DNA of 64,000 nt from a bacterium (GCA_030690415.1 JAUYGZ010000003.1:62001-126000), one strand, 5' to 3'. Positions 51,101-60,698 are shown, counted from the first letter of the stretch. Notes: generated by a model not told the origin, from the letters alone. Made by a program: numbers and translations.

Positions 51101-53462
51101 AGTCAACTATCAGCTTAAGAGAGTAAAGATTTCAACAAGTCAGAAGGAGATCATCTGGGATGATAGAGAGGGGTTATCAGAGAATCCTCTTCTGATCAGA
51201 GCTCGGGACGGATCTCCTCTGGAAGACTACAGCTTGATTGCGTTTCGGGTAGATTCCAATCAGTATCCACCTTCAGAAGACCTTCTCAAGGGCTTTTACC
51301 CCTCTCTCGGCACCAGTGTCCTCACAGCATCATCGAGTCAGACAGAGGAAATATCGGATGCTATGATGAGAAGTGATTATCAATACGTCCAACCTTCGGA
51401 TTCCGTAGTATGGGTGAGGGGAGTTTTGGATACTGAAAATAGGCCACGGTCGATCCGGGATCTGAACCCCGAAGCCCCATATTTTTTGGCAGTCTCTGAT
51501 AAGCTTGGTGATTTTGGAAATCTGACCCTCAAGAGAAATCATATTCGGGAAAGTCTCAAGGTATCGGTCACAACCCCCCATTTTCTCCGACCAGATGACG
51601 AATTCTATGTTGAGACACAGCTCATCAATAACGGAACAGCTCAGATTAATGTTCAGATTCAGGGCATCTCATCATCACTGCAATTTCCTCTGGGTGGAGG
51701 TTTTTTCATAGGGCTTCCACCCCAAGCCACAAGAACCATCACGCTGCATACTAAGACATTGGCCCCATCCAATACAGTCTCAGTTCCTTTCTCCATTCGG
51801 GTCAATGAATCTGATGAGAACCCTATTGAAAGCTCATTCGATATCCCCTTGGTCAGGTATAAGCCTCCAGTCAATCAAAGACAGCTGGTGCTGTTTCAGG
51901 AGCGAACTCAGCAAGCGACTCTTAAACTTCCTCCACTCAAATCCGGAGAATGGGATGTGGAAATCTTTATCTCCCCATCTCCAATTAGCTTTGTCTTGTC
52001 AGAGCTCAGGTCACTTCTATTGACAGATTCACTGACCCTCGATCAGGCACTCTTTCAGCTTGCTATTTCAGCCGAATACTCTGATCTCCTCACCTCTCCA
52101 TCGCTGGAGAGCAATGATTGGCCAGATCTTCTGGAGAGGAGCGACAAGACACAGCAAGATCTGGAGTATCTGGGTGAAATGCAAAAATCAGATGGAGGAT
52201 GGAGTTACGACAGTAAAGATACCCAGGGCCACTTCAGGCTGAGTACCCGAATCGCCAAAGCACTGGCCTTATTGAGTCAGGTGACACGAGATATCCCCGA
52301 TAGCCTCAAGTCAAAGCTGAGTCAATTTCTCAAGCAAGGTTTGGATAATCGGGTGAATGCTCGAATACGGGAGCAGATTGACCCAGGCGCTTTAGATCAG
52401 GTTTCGATCTTTGAAGAAATTCAGATCCTCAATGCGCTTTCTTCTCTGACCCCATCCGGTATCAGCTACGCAAATGCCTGGTATCAGATGGTGGATCATC
52501 TATCGAATCCTTCCCGGGTGCTTTTACTGCTCACACTTGAAGACTATCGCGATGCTGGTATCCAGGGTGTGAGCTACAAGATTGAAGAGCTCATTCAACT
52601 CTTAAAGCAGGAAAGGGTTCAGATTGATGGTCGCATCTGGTTGCAGAGTAATCTGGACTCAGAAAGCCTGGCAACTGATTTTCTCACCACTTCCTGGTAC
52701 CTGGAGTCCTTGGTTCGTCAGGCGAGCGCGCGCAGTGATCTTCCCGCAGTCATCACCTGGCTGGTGGAGAACAGCCAAAACGCATCCTATCAAACACCCT
52801 ACCAACAGTTTAATTTCCTTCAGGCCATGTCAGCGTATCTCAGAATATTTCAGGAAGAAGTTCCGGACCAACAGGAGCTCACCGTACAGTTTTCTAGTGG
52901 TGAAAAAAGACATATCACATGGGACCCCAATAAAATCTTTCAGTCGTCTGTATTTCATCAGATCATTCGGGTAGGAGATGAAGCGGATGCCATCCCCTCG
53001 CTGACGATTACCAGCGTACAAATCCAACCACTTTTTGTTGAAGTGAGCTGGGAATCCAAATCAGATTTAAAAATGGCTCATAGTAATGGACTCTCGCTTT
53101 ATCAGGAGTTGGAAATCCCCAAGAAAGTCAAAATAGGCGATCATATTACGGGAAGAATCAGTATCATCAGCCCGGTAGAGCGAGAACAGGTCGTGGTCAT
53201 TCATCCTCAAATTGCAGGGGCCGAGTTCAAGGCTGTGGCAAGTCAGGATGGGATGATATGGAAAACTCGCATTCAGGGTGACCATGAGAGACGATATCTG
53301 ATCGATATTCTCCCTGAGGGAGAAACGGTCATTCCTTTTGAGTGGGTGTTCACTCATTCCGGAGTATTCACTCTTCCCCCTATCTTTGCGTATCTAACAG
53401 ATCAACCACAAGTCTCCGGAAGCACGTCGGAAAGAAAGATCACTGTTGGAGAAACAGAGTAG
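48162..53462 (+). CDS. Giant alpha-2-macroglobulin-like surface protein without thioester
   Basis: A 1766-residue protein with one N-terminal transmembrane anchor (about 17-40) and an otherwise extracytoplasmic body. Early Ig-like repeats (SPEGAFVISFDQRMR, EPDEKVIILFSHAM) and MG-type domains (TLAWLIDSDENKPISGADITLFGGDGE) lead to a helical TED-like region with KSDGGWSYDSKD (about 1342-1353). Where macroglobulins carry the thioester GCxEQ the sequence reads LTLDQALFQ (DQ at 1294-1295), so the reactive cysteine is lost. Bacterial relatives trap proteases at the envelope. This gene, unlike most here, has a good Shine-Dalgarno (GAGGAG six bases before ATG). The usual PBP1C partner is not nearby. 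Confidence 0.75.
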   Translation: MSAPENQKNGRRKRKNLLFYVSWGVIILVVLLLALARYGLYSFFPNPRVISPSLQKEINSISPEGAFVISFDQRMRRTSVEEALSIVPQIDYKASWEGNTLFLRPLKTPENSFQYRLSLTKKAMNFFGKPLDRSYSFIYMVGNKPSIVAVFPRQGEIEPDEKVIILFSHAMVRESEVGHPVEAGFVRMSPAVQGDWIWYNDKTLVFRPLNGFPLSSRFWLNSPEPIQTLDATVLDDTIDVTFETERLELMKMIQERSEEDSYGVRDPFPVQFSQAVDSTSLTKASTLRSSKGSLVNGLRFEVDRNDPSRFELRAEGDKWWYNEDYTLSISEDLIPQGGNLALEEPIEITFRTESFLVFDTEWSVIQKDIILTEDGSFYLGTMENWKSDRLLRSLRLDPPGELVIGTQRGRFFNIQLDEDSQKRENILLVLEDKGGENEKAVVREPSVYTLKHAPSLRLTMNDRDEQVCFYSNNALGQKTFLESTLEGVVKSNSLTWDEGSDCSKREEYAFQYSFGKNVLEPQKSHTIYLHAYDIYGQQETQKYIVQARALNPTERVLLRQESEFYQFFHSAEDLVFPYDVENIPEVKVEICRLSAGQAVQIETTYEQRWYSFTPSTEKCLGYSAFSQTLKSNWGTQIQEEVRLDQNMKEIVQGLYYVRISLPSRSLKEDAELMADGVLEYTHWNLMTKRGESTLAWLIDSDENKPISGADITLFGGDGERLYGGKTDDRGILLVDKNRFKHEFVMAKINEKEILLNAFSQQGFEPERFSILFNADESPYRYQFYIQEPSISPNLIKGAFMIREKDYDQLRVPSVSTAVVSLYTEDEHMIWRQYETVNEGGVLFFDIAPKLPLLENHYNLSVCLGLHEGVCQGINFWTRVEMGGSHESTPDHSKLLTENQDPSTLNFDFDENKIYSSGEELKARISGLIPHHPILITLERNGVLYHEIRVSDSTSDQISIPITEEMVPEVFLGGVQFNGSQVNYQLKRVKISTSQKEIIWDDREGLSENPLLIRARDGSPLEDYSLIAFRVDSNQYPPSEDLLKGFYPSLGTSVLTASSSQTEEISDAMMRSDYQYVQPSDSVVWVRGVLDTENRPRSIRDLNPEAPYFLAVSDKLGDFGNLTLKRNHIRESLKVSVTTPHFLRPDDEFYVETQLINNGTAQINVQIQGISSSLQFPLGGGFFIGLPPQATRTITLHTKTLAPSNTVSVPFSIRVNESDENPIESSFDIPLVRYKPPVNQRQLVLFQERTQQATLKLPPLKSGEWDVEIFISPSPISFVLSELRSLLLTDSLTLDQALFQLAISAEYSDLLTSPSLESNDWPDLLERSDKTQQDLEYLGEMQKSDGGWSYDSKDTQGHFRLSTRIAKALALLSQVTRDIPDSLKSKLSQFLKQGLDNRVNARIREQIDPGALDQVSIFEEIQILNALSSLTPSGISYANAWYQMVDHLSNPSRVLLLLTLEDYRDAGIQGVSYKIEELIQLLKQERVQIDGRIWLQSNLDSESLATDFLTTSWYLESLVRQASARSDLPAVITWLVENSQNASYQTPYQQFNFLQAMSAYLRIFQEEVPDQQELTVQFSSGEKRHITWDPNKIFQSSVFHQIIRVGDEADAIPSLTITSVQIQPLFVEVSWESKSDLKMAHSNGLSLYQELEIPKKVKIGDHITGRISIISPVEREQVVVIHPQIAGAEFKAVASQDGMIWKTRIQGDHERRYLIDILPEGETVIPFEWVFTHSGVFTLPPIFAYLTDQPQVSGSTSERKITVGETE

Positions 53463-53467
53463 CAGGA

Positions 53468-55306
53468 CTACAATCCGATACTCGGTTTGATTTTAGCTTT
53501 GCTAAAGTACTCCTCAAATTCTTTTCGAGAAATGGTCTCTTTCTTGATGAGATCGTCCGCAATTTCTGCCAGGACCTTCTTGTATTTGGTCAAAATATCC
53601 TTGGCCATCTTGAGAGCGTTCTGAAGCAGTTTGGACACCTCGGCGTCAATCAGTTTCGCAGTATCATCACTAAAGGTTCGTTCATGCATGATATCTTTCC
53701 CGAGAAAAGGATTAGCGTGATGCTCTCCAAACGTAATCGGTCCAAGGGGACTCATTCCATACTTGGTAACCATATCCCGGGCGATTTTGGTAGCTTTCTC
53801 CATGTCATTCGAGGCGCCGGTCGTGACAGATGCCGATCCGAAAGTAATATCTTCAGCAGCTCTGCCCCCCATAAGAGAAACGAGCTCGGATTCAAATTTC
53901 TTTCGCGACTTCAGGACAGAGTCTCTATCCGGCAAGAACCAGGTGACACCCAGTGCCATCCCACGTGAGACAATAGAAATTTTATGCACGGGGTCAGTGA
54001 AGGGCATAATGTATCCAGTCAGGGCATGACCTACTTCGTGGTAGGCGGTGACCTTAATCTCTTCCTCAGACATCAGCTTGCCGGACTTCTCTGGGCCAAG
54101 GAGAACTTTTTCCAAACTTTTTTCGAGGTGGTGCTGGGTGATCGTTTTCTTTCCTTCACGCGCGGACATGATGGCAGCCTCGTTGAGGAGGTTCTCCAGA
54201 TCTGCCCCCGAAAAACCTGGTGAGTGTTTCGCCACTACTTCCAGATCAGAATCCTTGGCGATGGGTTTGTTGCGCGCGTGCACTTTCAGTATTGCCAGAC
54301 GATCTGTGAGATCTGGATTGTCAATAACTACCCGACGATCAAAACGTCCTGGTCTGAGTAGTGCGGGGTCCAGAACATCCGGACGGTTCGTAGCCGCCAT
54401 TACGATCACATTCGTATCTTTTTCAAAACCATCCATCTCACTCAGAATTTGATTGAGGGTTTGTTCGCGCTCGTCGTGACCACCACCAAGCCCGGCTCCA
54501 CGGTGCCGCCCCACAGCATCGATCTCATCGACAAAAATAATACAAGGCGCGTTTTTTCTCGCTTTTGAGAAAAGGTCGCGAACGCGACTCGCTCCCACAC
54601 CAACAAACATTTCGACAAATTCAGAACCCGAAATGGAAAAGAAGGGGACATCAGCTTCTCCTGCAACTGCTCTTGCCATGAGAGTTTTTCCGGTTCCGGG
54701 AGAACCGATCATCAGCACTCCGCGAGGGATCTTGGCACCCATTTTGAGGTACTTTTTGGGGTGCTTAAGAAAGTCAACGATCTCCGTGAGCTCTTCTTTC
54801 GCAGTTTCAGATCCCGCGACATCATTGAATGTAACCTTATCCTTTTGACTCTTATCAAATTCCTTGGCTCTACTCGTTCCAAAGCTCAGGGCGGTTCGGT
54901 TGCTAGCGGATACAGATCGAAGCATAAAGAAAAGAAGTCCCAAAATGAGGAAGAAGGGGATCACGGAAAGGGCAAGATCTGTCCAGAACGCCTGATTCGC
55001 GGTATCCTTTATGGTCAGAGGAACGAGATCGGGACGGTCAAATCCCAGGTCTTTTGCGGTATCTGAGGGTGCCTTAAAAGCCTTTTTCAGTTCGCCGTCA
55101 GTCAGTGTTGCGGTCACTGTATTCCCTTCGATTTCGAGACTGGCCACCTTCCCCTGAGTATAGAAATTTTGAATTTCCGTAATGCTGACTTCCTCAGCTT
55201 TTATATCACTCGTTGTGCCAAAAAAGGTCGAATAGACGGCCGCGAACAACAAGGCTGCGATCAAGAGATAAATCAGATTTGAGCGGGGTTTTTTTTGTGG
55301 AGGCAT
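53468..55306 (-). CDS. ftsH: ATP-dependent zinc metalloprotease FtsH
   Basis: A 612-residue membrane-bound AAA protease for quality control of membrane proteins. Two transmembrane helices (about 11-29 and 110-130) flank the small outside domain. Walker A GSPGTGKT is at about 201-208, Walker B IIFVDEID, the second region of homology [21 protein letters not shown], and the zinc site AYHEVGHAL. Length and order are normal. It converges with the macroglobulin gene, leaving only five bases between the stops. Confidence 0.97.
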   Translation of the reverse strand: MPPQKKPRSNLIYLLIAALLFAAVYSTFFGTTSDIKAEEVSITEIQNFYTQGKVASLEIEGNTVTATLTDGELKKAFKAPSDTAKDLGFDRPDLVPLTIKDTANQAFWTDLALSVIPFFLILGLLFFMLRSVSASNRTALSFGTSRAKEFDKSQKDKVTFNDVAGSETAKEELTEIVDFLKHPKKYLKMGAKIPRGVLMIGSPGTGKTLMARAVAGEADVPFFSISGSEFVEMFVGVGASRVRDLFSKARKNAPCIIFVDEIDAVGRHRGAGLGGGHDEREQTLNQILSEMDGFEKDTNVIVMAATNRPDVLDPALLRPGRFDRRVVIDNPDLTDRLAILKVHARNKPIAKDSDLEVVAKHSPGFSGADLENLLNEAAIMSAREGKKTITQHHLEKSLEKVLLGPEKSGKLMSEEEIKVTAYHEVGHALTGYIMPFTDPVHKISIVSRGMALGVTWFLPDRDSVLKSRKKFESELVSLMGGRAAEDITFGSASVTTGASNDMEKATKIARDMVTKYGMSPLGPITFGEHHANPFLGKDIMHERTFSDDTAKLIDAEVSKLLQNALKMAKDILTKYKKVLAEIADDLIKKETISRKEFEEYFSKAKIKPSIGL

Positions 55307-55366
55307 GAAAAAAGATCAAAGAATGCGGACTTCAGTGTAGCAGATCGAGCGCAGAGCGTACATCAT

Positions 55367-56005
55367 TTAGCTTGGCTTTGCGACGGCATAGTTGATCGGT
55401 ATACCTTGTAGTACAAAGTTTCTTTCATAGGCGGATTGCTCATCTTCAGGGGTCCGAAAATTTTTGTTTTCTTCAAGAATCCTCCAGTCTTTCGAGCGGA
55501 GTGATTCGAGTGAAAACCCAAAAAGATCTGAGTTGTCCGTTTTCAGAACAAGCTGTCCGGATTCTCCTAAAAGAGGATGATAGAGAGTAAGGAACCGTTC
55601 GGAAGTCAGTCTTCTCCGGGCATGTCGTTTCTTGGGCCAGGGGTCAGAAAAAAGGAGGTAGAGGGACTCAAGGAGAGGAAAATTATACTGAATCAGATTT
55701 CTGGCATCAGTCTGAAGGAACGCAATATTATTGATCCCTTCCGCCTGGGCTTTTTTGAAGGCCTTGTAGATGCGGTCTTTTTTGATCTCGAGTCCCAAAA
55801 AAAAACGGTTCGGGAACAATTTAGCCTGACTGATGAGAAAGTCACCGGTTCCCATGCCAATCTCGACGCTCAGGGCTTGTTCAGTTCTCTGTTCATTCAG
55901 CCAAGAGACGAATTCCGAGGGGTCACGATTCCATACGAAAATCCGTTCCGGGTATTCACACGCGAGCTGATTGTTTACATGCTTCTTCCTCATTTCTACA
56001 GACAA
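55367..56005 (-). CDS. trmB: tRNA (guanine-N7-)-methyltransferase
   Basis: A 212-residue SAM-dependent enzyme making m7G46 in tRNA variable loops. VEIGMGTGDFLISQA is the SAM site, GLEIKKDRI follows, and LFSDPWPKKRHARRRL is the family fingerprint that includes the catalytic aspartate. The start could also be the internal methionine of MRKKHVNNQ. It lies upstream of ftsH on the same strand and about 50 bases after the LapA-like gene. Confidence 0.94.
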   Translation of the reverse strand: MSVEMRKKHVNNQLACEYPERIFVWNRDPSEFVSWLNEQRTEQALSVEIGMGTGDFLISQAKLFPNRFFLGLEIKKDRIYKAFKKAQAEGINNIAFLQTDARNLIQYNFPLLESLYLLFSDPWPKKRHARRRLTSERFLTLYHPLLGESGQLVLKTDNSDLFGFSLESLRSKDWRILEENKNFRTPEDEQSAYERNFVLQGIPINYAVAKPS

Positions 56006-56051
56006 TAACCATTATAGAAATCCTACTTCTACCACCTCACCTAAGGAACTC

Positions 56052-56408
56052 CTAACCCAATACCTCATCATCCTCATCAAAATCTTCATCCGGAGGTGTT
56101 TTCTTCTGGCGCGTAGGAGCTGCCGGTATTTCAGGGGCTGCTTCCACACCCTGTACCACAGGAGTGCCGAGGAGATCCTCTTCAGCCATTCGACTCTTTT
56201 CCTTCGCAATTTCTACAGAGTACAGCATGGCGAAAAATCCAATTAAAAAGCCTAGAATAGCTGATAGGAGGATGATGATGGTGCTGTTTGCGTTAAACTG
56301 GAAAAACAGTAAATAATACTGCTGCTGCGTCAGGATATTTTCAAAAGCAATAATGAGGGTGAGTACGATGAGGAAAATGGCCAAGCTGAGAAAGATTTTT
56401 TTTCGCAT
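56052..56408 (-). CDS. LapA-like two-helix membrane protein
   Basis: From ATG 56408 (a GTG at 56429 is the track start) a 118-residue protein with two transmembrane helices (about 5-24 and 42-62, the second containing SAILGFLIGFFAMLYSV) and an acidic, proline-containing cytoplasmic tail. The helix pair with an ENILTQQQYYLLFFQFNAN loop resembles LapA/DUF1049 proteins. Function unknown. It sits between trigger factor and trmB. Confidence 0.6.
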   Translation of the reverse strand: MRKKIFLSLAIFLIVLTLIIAFENILTQQQYYLLFFQFNANSTIIILLSAILGFLIGFFAMLYSVEIAKEKSRMAEEDLLGTPVVQGVEAAPEIPAAPTRQKKTPPDEDFDEDDEVLG

Positions 56409-56453
56409 GAGAAGAACAGTTAAAATCACAGAAGAGACGAAGTCTTCGTCAGT

Positions 56454-57743
56454 TTACTCCTTTGGTAAAACTTTCTCGAGGGTTTTTTTCATCTTTACCT
56501 GATACTGCATCGCTTGATAGGCCATGGTACCGGGCTGGTACTGAGCTTTGATGGGTTTTCGCTGCTCTTCGGGATAACGCTCCAGGAGTTCATTCAGGCG
56601 TTCTTCCACATCCATGTCTGTCACCTCGATGGATTCTTTTTCAGAGATGACTTCCAGAGCTAGGCGAAGCTTGAGCCGGTCGGAAGCCTGCTGATCATAG
56701 CTTTCCAAAAGCTGTTCCTCGGTCTTACCATTTGCCTCCAGATATTTTTCGTAAGAAAGACCTCTCTGAATAATCTGCTGTTTAATTTCATTCAGAATAG
56801 CCTTTTTTTCCTGTTCAAGGAGGGTTTTCGGCAGATTAACGGATGAGATACTGATGAGCTGGTCATAAAAGGATTCCTCTCGTTTCCGTTCAGTAGCTCG
56901 ATCGTGCTCAACCTGTATCTGCTCCTTGATTTGGGTTTTCCACTCCTCGAGTGACTGCTTTTGACCCGTTACTTTTTCAATAAAGGCCTCATCTAGCTCA
57001 GGAGAGAAGGGTTCTTCGACCTTGAGCAGAGAGACATGAAAGCTGGCTTGCTTTCCAGCCAGTTGCTCAGCGTGGTAGTCCTTGGGAAAGGCAATGGGAA
57101 ATGTCTTTTCCTCACCTTTTTTCATCCCTTCCAGGGCCTCTTCAAAACCCGGAATCAGCATATTACTGCCCAGGACTACCGGATGATTTTTCGAGTGAGC
57201 GTTTTCCATGGGCTTCCCATCGGGATCAAAGCCTTTGAAATCCACTTCCACCTTATCTTTTTTCTGAGCGGCTCGGTCAATTTCCCGATACTCTGTCATC
57301 CTTTCTTTAATATTCTCCAGAGCCGCTTCCACTTCAGCGTCCTGAGTCACTTTTTTCTCAACCTTCACCTTGATTTCCGAGTATTCGCCGACAGAGACCT
57401 CAGGAAATATATCAAATTCGATGATGACCTTGAGGGGATCCAGACTTTCTATATTCATCAGGGGTTGACCGATGATCCGGAGTTGTTGGTCCTGAATAAG
57501 TTCGTTCGCGACATCAGGAATGGCATTTTCCAGTGTTTTGGCTTTCAGGTAAGCCGCATCAAGATGTTCTCGAACAATATTTTCGGGAATATTCCCCGGT
57601 CTGAATCCCTTCAACTTGAGGCTTTTGGAGGCTTCGGCAAGGACTTTTTTTTCAGCCTTCACGAGGGCTGAAGGATCGATTTCAGTAATGACCAACTGTT
57701 TTCGAGAGTGTTCAAGATCGGAGAGGATATGATGGTGGGGCAT
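56454..57743 (-). CDS. tig: Trigger factor (ribosome-bound chaperone)
   Basis: A 429-residue chaperone that meets nascent chains at the ribosome exit. The ribosome-binding loop reads GFRPGNIPENIVREH, close to the usual GFRxGKxP. A central FKBP-type isomerase domain (KDKVEVDFKGFDPDGKP ... LIPGFEEALEGMKKGEEKTFPI) is intact, and the C-terminal helical arms complete it. The start codon is preceded by CCTTCATTCTTCATGTC, a pyrimidine-rich stretch instead of a Shine-Dalgarno. Together with the parvulin-bearing SecD it adds to the folding machinery of this window. Confidence 0.95.
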   Translation of the reverse strand: MPHHHILSDLEHSRKQLVITEIDPSALVKAEKKVLAEASKSLKLKGFRPGNIPENIVREHLDAAYLKAKTLENAIPDVANELIQDQQLRIIGQPLMNIESLDPLKVIIEFDIFPEVSVGEYSEIKVKVEKKVTQDAEVEAALENIKERMTEYREIDRAAQKKDKVEVDFKGFDPDGKPMENAHSKNHPVVLGSNMLIPGFEEALEGMKKGEEKTFPIAFPKDYHAEQLAGKQASFHVSLLKVEEPFSPELDEAFIEKVTGQKQSLEEWKTQIKEQIQVEHDRATERKREESFYDQLISISSVNLPKTLLEQEKKAILNEIKQQIIQRGLSYEKYLEANGKTEEQLLESYDQQASDRLKLRLALEVISEKESIEVTDMDVEERLNELLERYPEEQRKPIKAQYQPGTMAYQAMQYQVKMKKTLEKVLPKE

Positions 57744-57796
57744 GACATGAAGAATGAAGGATTAAGCTTTCGATTTTGCTCAAGCGAGCGATGAAG

Positions 57797-57811
57797 CCCC
57801 GCCATGCGGGG
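57797..57811. repeat. Hairpin CCCCGC-CAT-GCGGGG
   Basis: A six-pair GC-rich hairpin followed by TAAAAAG in the divergent region between trigger factor and the partner-switch genes. It lacks a T-tract on the right. It may be a small dispersed palindrome. Confidence 0.5.
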
Positions 57812-57829
57812 TAAAAAGAAGGAAGGTTT

Positions 57830-57858
57830 TTGACTTATTCCAAAAGAGAGAGTATAAT
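57830..57858 (+). promoter_or_regulatory. Near-perfect promoter of the RsbW/STAS/lepA unit
   Basis: TTGACT (57830-57835) and TATAAT (57853-57858) with an exact 17-base spacer. This is one of the strongest vegetative promoters in the window. The leader to the GTG at 57958 is about 90 bases. Confidence 0.75.
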
Positions 57859-57957
57859 AAAAGGATAGAATCTACTGAAGAACCATCTTTTTGAGTATTG
57901 TAAGCTTATCGGGTTTTCTCAGAAGTTCAACCATTCTTCACCTCTTCACTGCTTGCC

Positions 57958-58371
57958 GTGAACTACCGCATTTCATTTCCCGCCGATTTCAAAAATATCC
58001 CACCGCTTCGTGATCTGGTCGTCCATGCCGCGCGGCTGCAGGGATTTTCTGAGCATCAGGCCGAACAGCTTCGGTCCGTAGTGGATGAACTTTGCAATAA
58101 CGCTATAGAATTCGGTTCTCAGCCCACCAGTGAAGTCATTCTGGAGCTCCATGTCAATGAGAACGCCGTGAAAATTGCTTGTCATGACCAGGGCCATGGG
58201 AATAAATTGAAAGCTGAAGATATCCTCAGTCAGCTCAACAAAACACCAGACCCAAATGACAAAAGAGGAAGAGGTGTGAGAGTCATTGTGAAGTCATTCG
58301 TTGACGAACTGAGCGTGAGTGACAATCCCCATGGCGGCATCACCGTGACGGCCATCATGAAGAAGAAGTAA
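57958..58371 (+). CDS. Anti-sigma-factor-type serine kinase (RsbW/SpoIIAB-like)
   Basis: A 137-residue GHKL ATPase of HATPase_c_2 type. VVDELCNNAIEFGS is the N-box with the metal-binding asparagine, ACHDQGHG the G1 box, and GRGVRVIVKSFVDEL the G2 region. Proteins of this type phosphorylate a STAS antagonist and sequester a sigma factor. GTG is the start. It is followed 31 bases later by its likely STAS partner. No sigma factor gene is adjacent. Confidence 0.82.
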   Translation: MNYRISFPADFKNIPPLRDLVVHAARLQGFSEHQAEQLRSVVDELCNNAIEFGSQPTSEVILELHVNENAVKIACHDQGHGNKLKAEDILSQLNKTPDPNDKRGRGVRVIVKSFVDELSVSDNPHGGITVTAIMKKK

Positions 58372-58402
58372 TAAATAACTCCTAACTCCTAACTCCCAAC
58401 TT

Positions 58403-58765
58403 ATGTCCACCATCTCCCTTACCTTTTCAGAGCTTCAAGTCGATCCCGGCAAAGGGAAAACCATGCTCGCAATCTTCAATGGGCAGCTGGACGAGACAAA
58501 CATCGAAGGAGAAGCTCAAAAATTTTATCAAATGCTTGAGATAGAGAAGCCGAAGAACTGCGTATTTGATTTCACCGGCCTGGTGTACCTCAACTCCAAA
58601 TCGATCGGATACATTGCTGACTGGCAGGGAAAAGTCGCTGGTGGGGGAGGGAAGCTCATCATTTTTGGTGTTCAAAAAAACATCTTTGATATTTTGGATG
58701 TGGTCGGATTGACAAAGATTATCGACCTCGTGGAGCATGTCGATGAGGCGAAAGAGGCACTGTAA
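58403..58765 (+). CDS. STAS-domain anti-sigma factor antagonist
   Basis: A 120-residue STAS protein: KTMLAIFNGQLDETNIEG (first strand and helix), NCVFDFTGLVYLNSKSIGYIADW (the loop where the antagonist is normally phosphorylated; the serines of NSKS are candidates) and KLIIFGVQKNIFDILDVVGLTKII. It should be the substrate of the kinase encoded just upstream. It is preceded by CTCCTAACTCCTAACTCC tandem units instead of an SD site, and the lepA gene follows. Confidence 0.8.
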   Translation: MSTISLTFSELQVDPGKGKTMLAIFNGQLDETNIEGEAQKFYQMLEIEKPKNCVFDFTGLVYLNSKSIGYIADWQGKVAGGGGKLIIFGVQKNIFDILDVVGLTKIIDLVEHVDEAKEAL

Positions 58766-58862
58766 TGGGTTGTCATTACGAGTATTCCACCCCAACTCCA
58801 TCCCGACTCCCTCGCAATGACATGGGACTTCCGCTACAATCGTCCCGATCTCTTTTTTCAGC

Positions 58863-60698
58863 ATGGAAAAAATTCGCAATTTCTGTATCATCGCTCACAT
58901 CGACCATGGGAAATCAACCCTCGCGGATCGAATGTTGGAAATCACCGGAACCGTTCAAAAGCGAGACATGAAGTCCCAGCATCTGGACACCATGGATATA
59001 GAGCAGGAGAGAGGGATTACCATCAAGCTCTGTCCGGTCCGCATGGATTGGAAGGGCCACCAGCTCAATCTGATTGATACCCCCGGACACGTGGACTTTA
59101 CCTATGAAGTGTCTCGTTCCCTGGCCGCTTGCGAGGGAGCCATCTTAGTTGTCGATGCGAGTCAGGGAATTCAGGCCCAGACCCTGGCGAATACCTACCT
59201 GGCGTTGGAACACAATCTGGAAATCATTCCCGTGCTGAATAAAATAGATCTCCCTGCTGCGGATCCGGCTCAAAGGGCTAAGGAGTTGTCGAACACCCTG
59301 GGAATCAACCCGGATGACATCATCTGTATTTCGGCGAAGACAGGAGAAAACGTGGAGCAGATTTTAGAGGCGGTTATTGCAAAAATCCCTCCTCCTTCGA
59401 TCACCGATGAACTCGTGGAAATGGGAGTCGACACTACGGAGAAAATTGCAAAGCTTGAAACCAAGGCCCTTATTTTTGATTCGAACTACGATGCTTATCG
59501 GGGGGTCGTTTCCTATGTTCGGGTTGTTCAGGGACAGCTGAAAAAAGGAGATTCCGCGTATTTTATCTCCAATGAAAAAAAGATCGAGATCATTGAAGTC
59601 GGATGCTTCAAGCCCCAGTACCATACCATGCCCAGTATCAATGCCGGTGAAGTCGGTTATGTGGTGACAGGTTTGAAGACCGTCGCTGAAGCCAGAGTGG
59701 GAGACACCCTCTGGAAACCGGGAACGAATAATGCGGATATCAAAAAAGTACAGCTCCTCGCCGGTTACAAAAAAGTCACACCCTTCGTCTTTGCCTCCGT
59801 CTTTACGGTTGATGCCGATGACTACAAAATTCTGCGGGAGTCTCTCGAAAAACTTTCCCTCAACGACTCTTCTCTCACCTTCGAACCTGAGCGGTCCACT
59901 GCGTTGGGCTTTGGGTTTCGCTGCGGATTCCTCGGCATGCTCCATCTGGAGATTGTCCAGGAGCGTCTCGAGCGAGAGTACGACCTGGATCTCATCATTA
60001 CGGCTCCTTCGGTCAACTATAAGATCATGATGCTTAATTCCGGTGAGGTCAGAGACCTTTCCAACCCTGCGGAACTACCCCCTCGGGAGACCATTCAGGA
60101 AATCCAGGAGCCATGGGTGAAGGTGGAGCTGATGACTCCAACCGAGCATATCGGTGCTCTCATGGAGCTCTGCACGGGACGTCGGGGCATTTACAAAACC
60201 ATGGCCCATATCGATGAAAACCGGGTTATCATCACCTTTGAAATGCCCCTTGCTCAGATTATTGTCGATTTTTACGATGCGATTAAGAGTATTACTTCCG
60301 GCTACGCATCCCTTTCATACGAATTCCTCGAGTATCGAACCGAAGACCTTGTGAAACTGGACCTTTTAGTCGCGGGAGATGTTGTTCCTCCACTCTCACA
60401 AATGGTTCACCGAACGGAGGCTCAGGGAAGGGGGCAGGCAATCGTGAAAAAGCTCAAGGAAATTATTCCCCGGAAAAATTTCGTTATCGCTCTCCAAGCG
60501 GCTATAGGAGGCAATGTTATTGCCCGCGAGACCCTTTCCGCGTACCGCAAAGATGTCACGGCAGGGTTGTATGGGGGAGACGTCAGCCGAAAGAAAAAGC
60601 TGCTGCAAAAACAGGCCAAAGGAAAAAAGAGAGCAAAGATGATGGGAAGGGTTGAGATCCCTCAGGAGGCCTTTTTGGCGGTGCTTAAAAAAGACTAG
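58863..60698 (+). CDS. lepA: Elongation factor 4 (LepA)
   Basis: A 611-residue translational GTPase. The G1 motif is AHIDHGKST, G3 DTPGH, G4 NKID and G5 SAK, and the LepA-specific C-terminal domain ends KKLLQKQAKGKKRAKMMGRVEIPQEAF. Length is typical. LepA rescues ribosomes with mispositioned tRNAs. It lies about 100 bases after the STAS gene with no terminator between, so it may share the strong promoter at 57.8 kb. Confidence 0.97.
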   Translation: MEKIRNFCIIAHIDHGKSTLADRMLEITGTVQKRDMKSQHLDTMDIEQERGITIKLCPVRMDWKGHQLNLIDTPGHVDFTYEVSRSLAACEGAILVVDASQGIQAQTLANTYLALEHNLEIIPVLNKIDLPAADPAQRAKELSNTLGINPDDIICISAKTGENVEQILEAVIAKIPPPSITDELVEMGVDTTEKIAKLETKALIFDSNYDAYRGVVSYVRVVQGQLKKGDSAYFISNEKKIEIIEVGCFKPQYHTMPSINAGEVGYVVTGLKTVAEARVGDTLWKPGTNNADIKKVQLLAGYKKVTPFVFASVFTVDADDYKILRESLEKLSLNDSSLTFEPERSTALGFGFRCGFLGMLHLEIVQERLEREYDLDLIITAPSVNYKIMMLNSGEVRDLSNPAELPPRETIQEIQEPWVKVELMTPTEHIGALMELCTGRRGIYKTMAHIDENRVIITFEMPLAQIIVDFYDAIKSITSGYASLSYEFLEYRTEDLVKLDLLVAGDVVPPLSQMVHRTEAQGRGQAIVKKLKEIIPRKNFVIALQAAIGGNVIARETLSAYRKDVTAGLYGGDVSRKKKLLQKQAKGKKRAKMMGRVEIPQEAFLAVLKKD

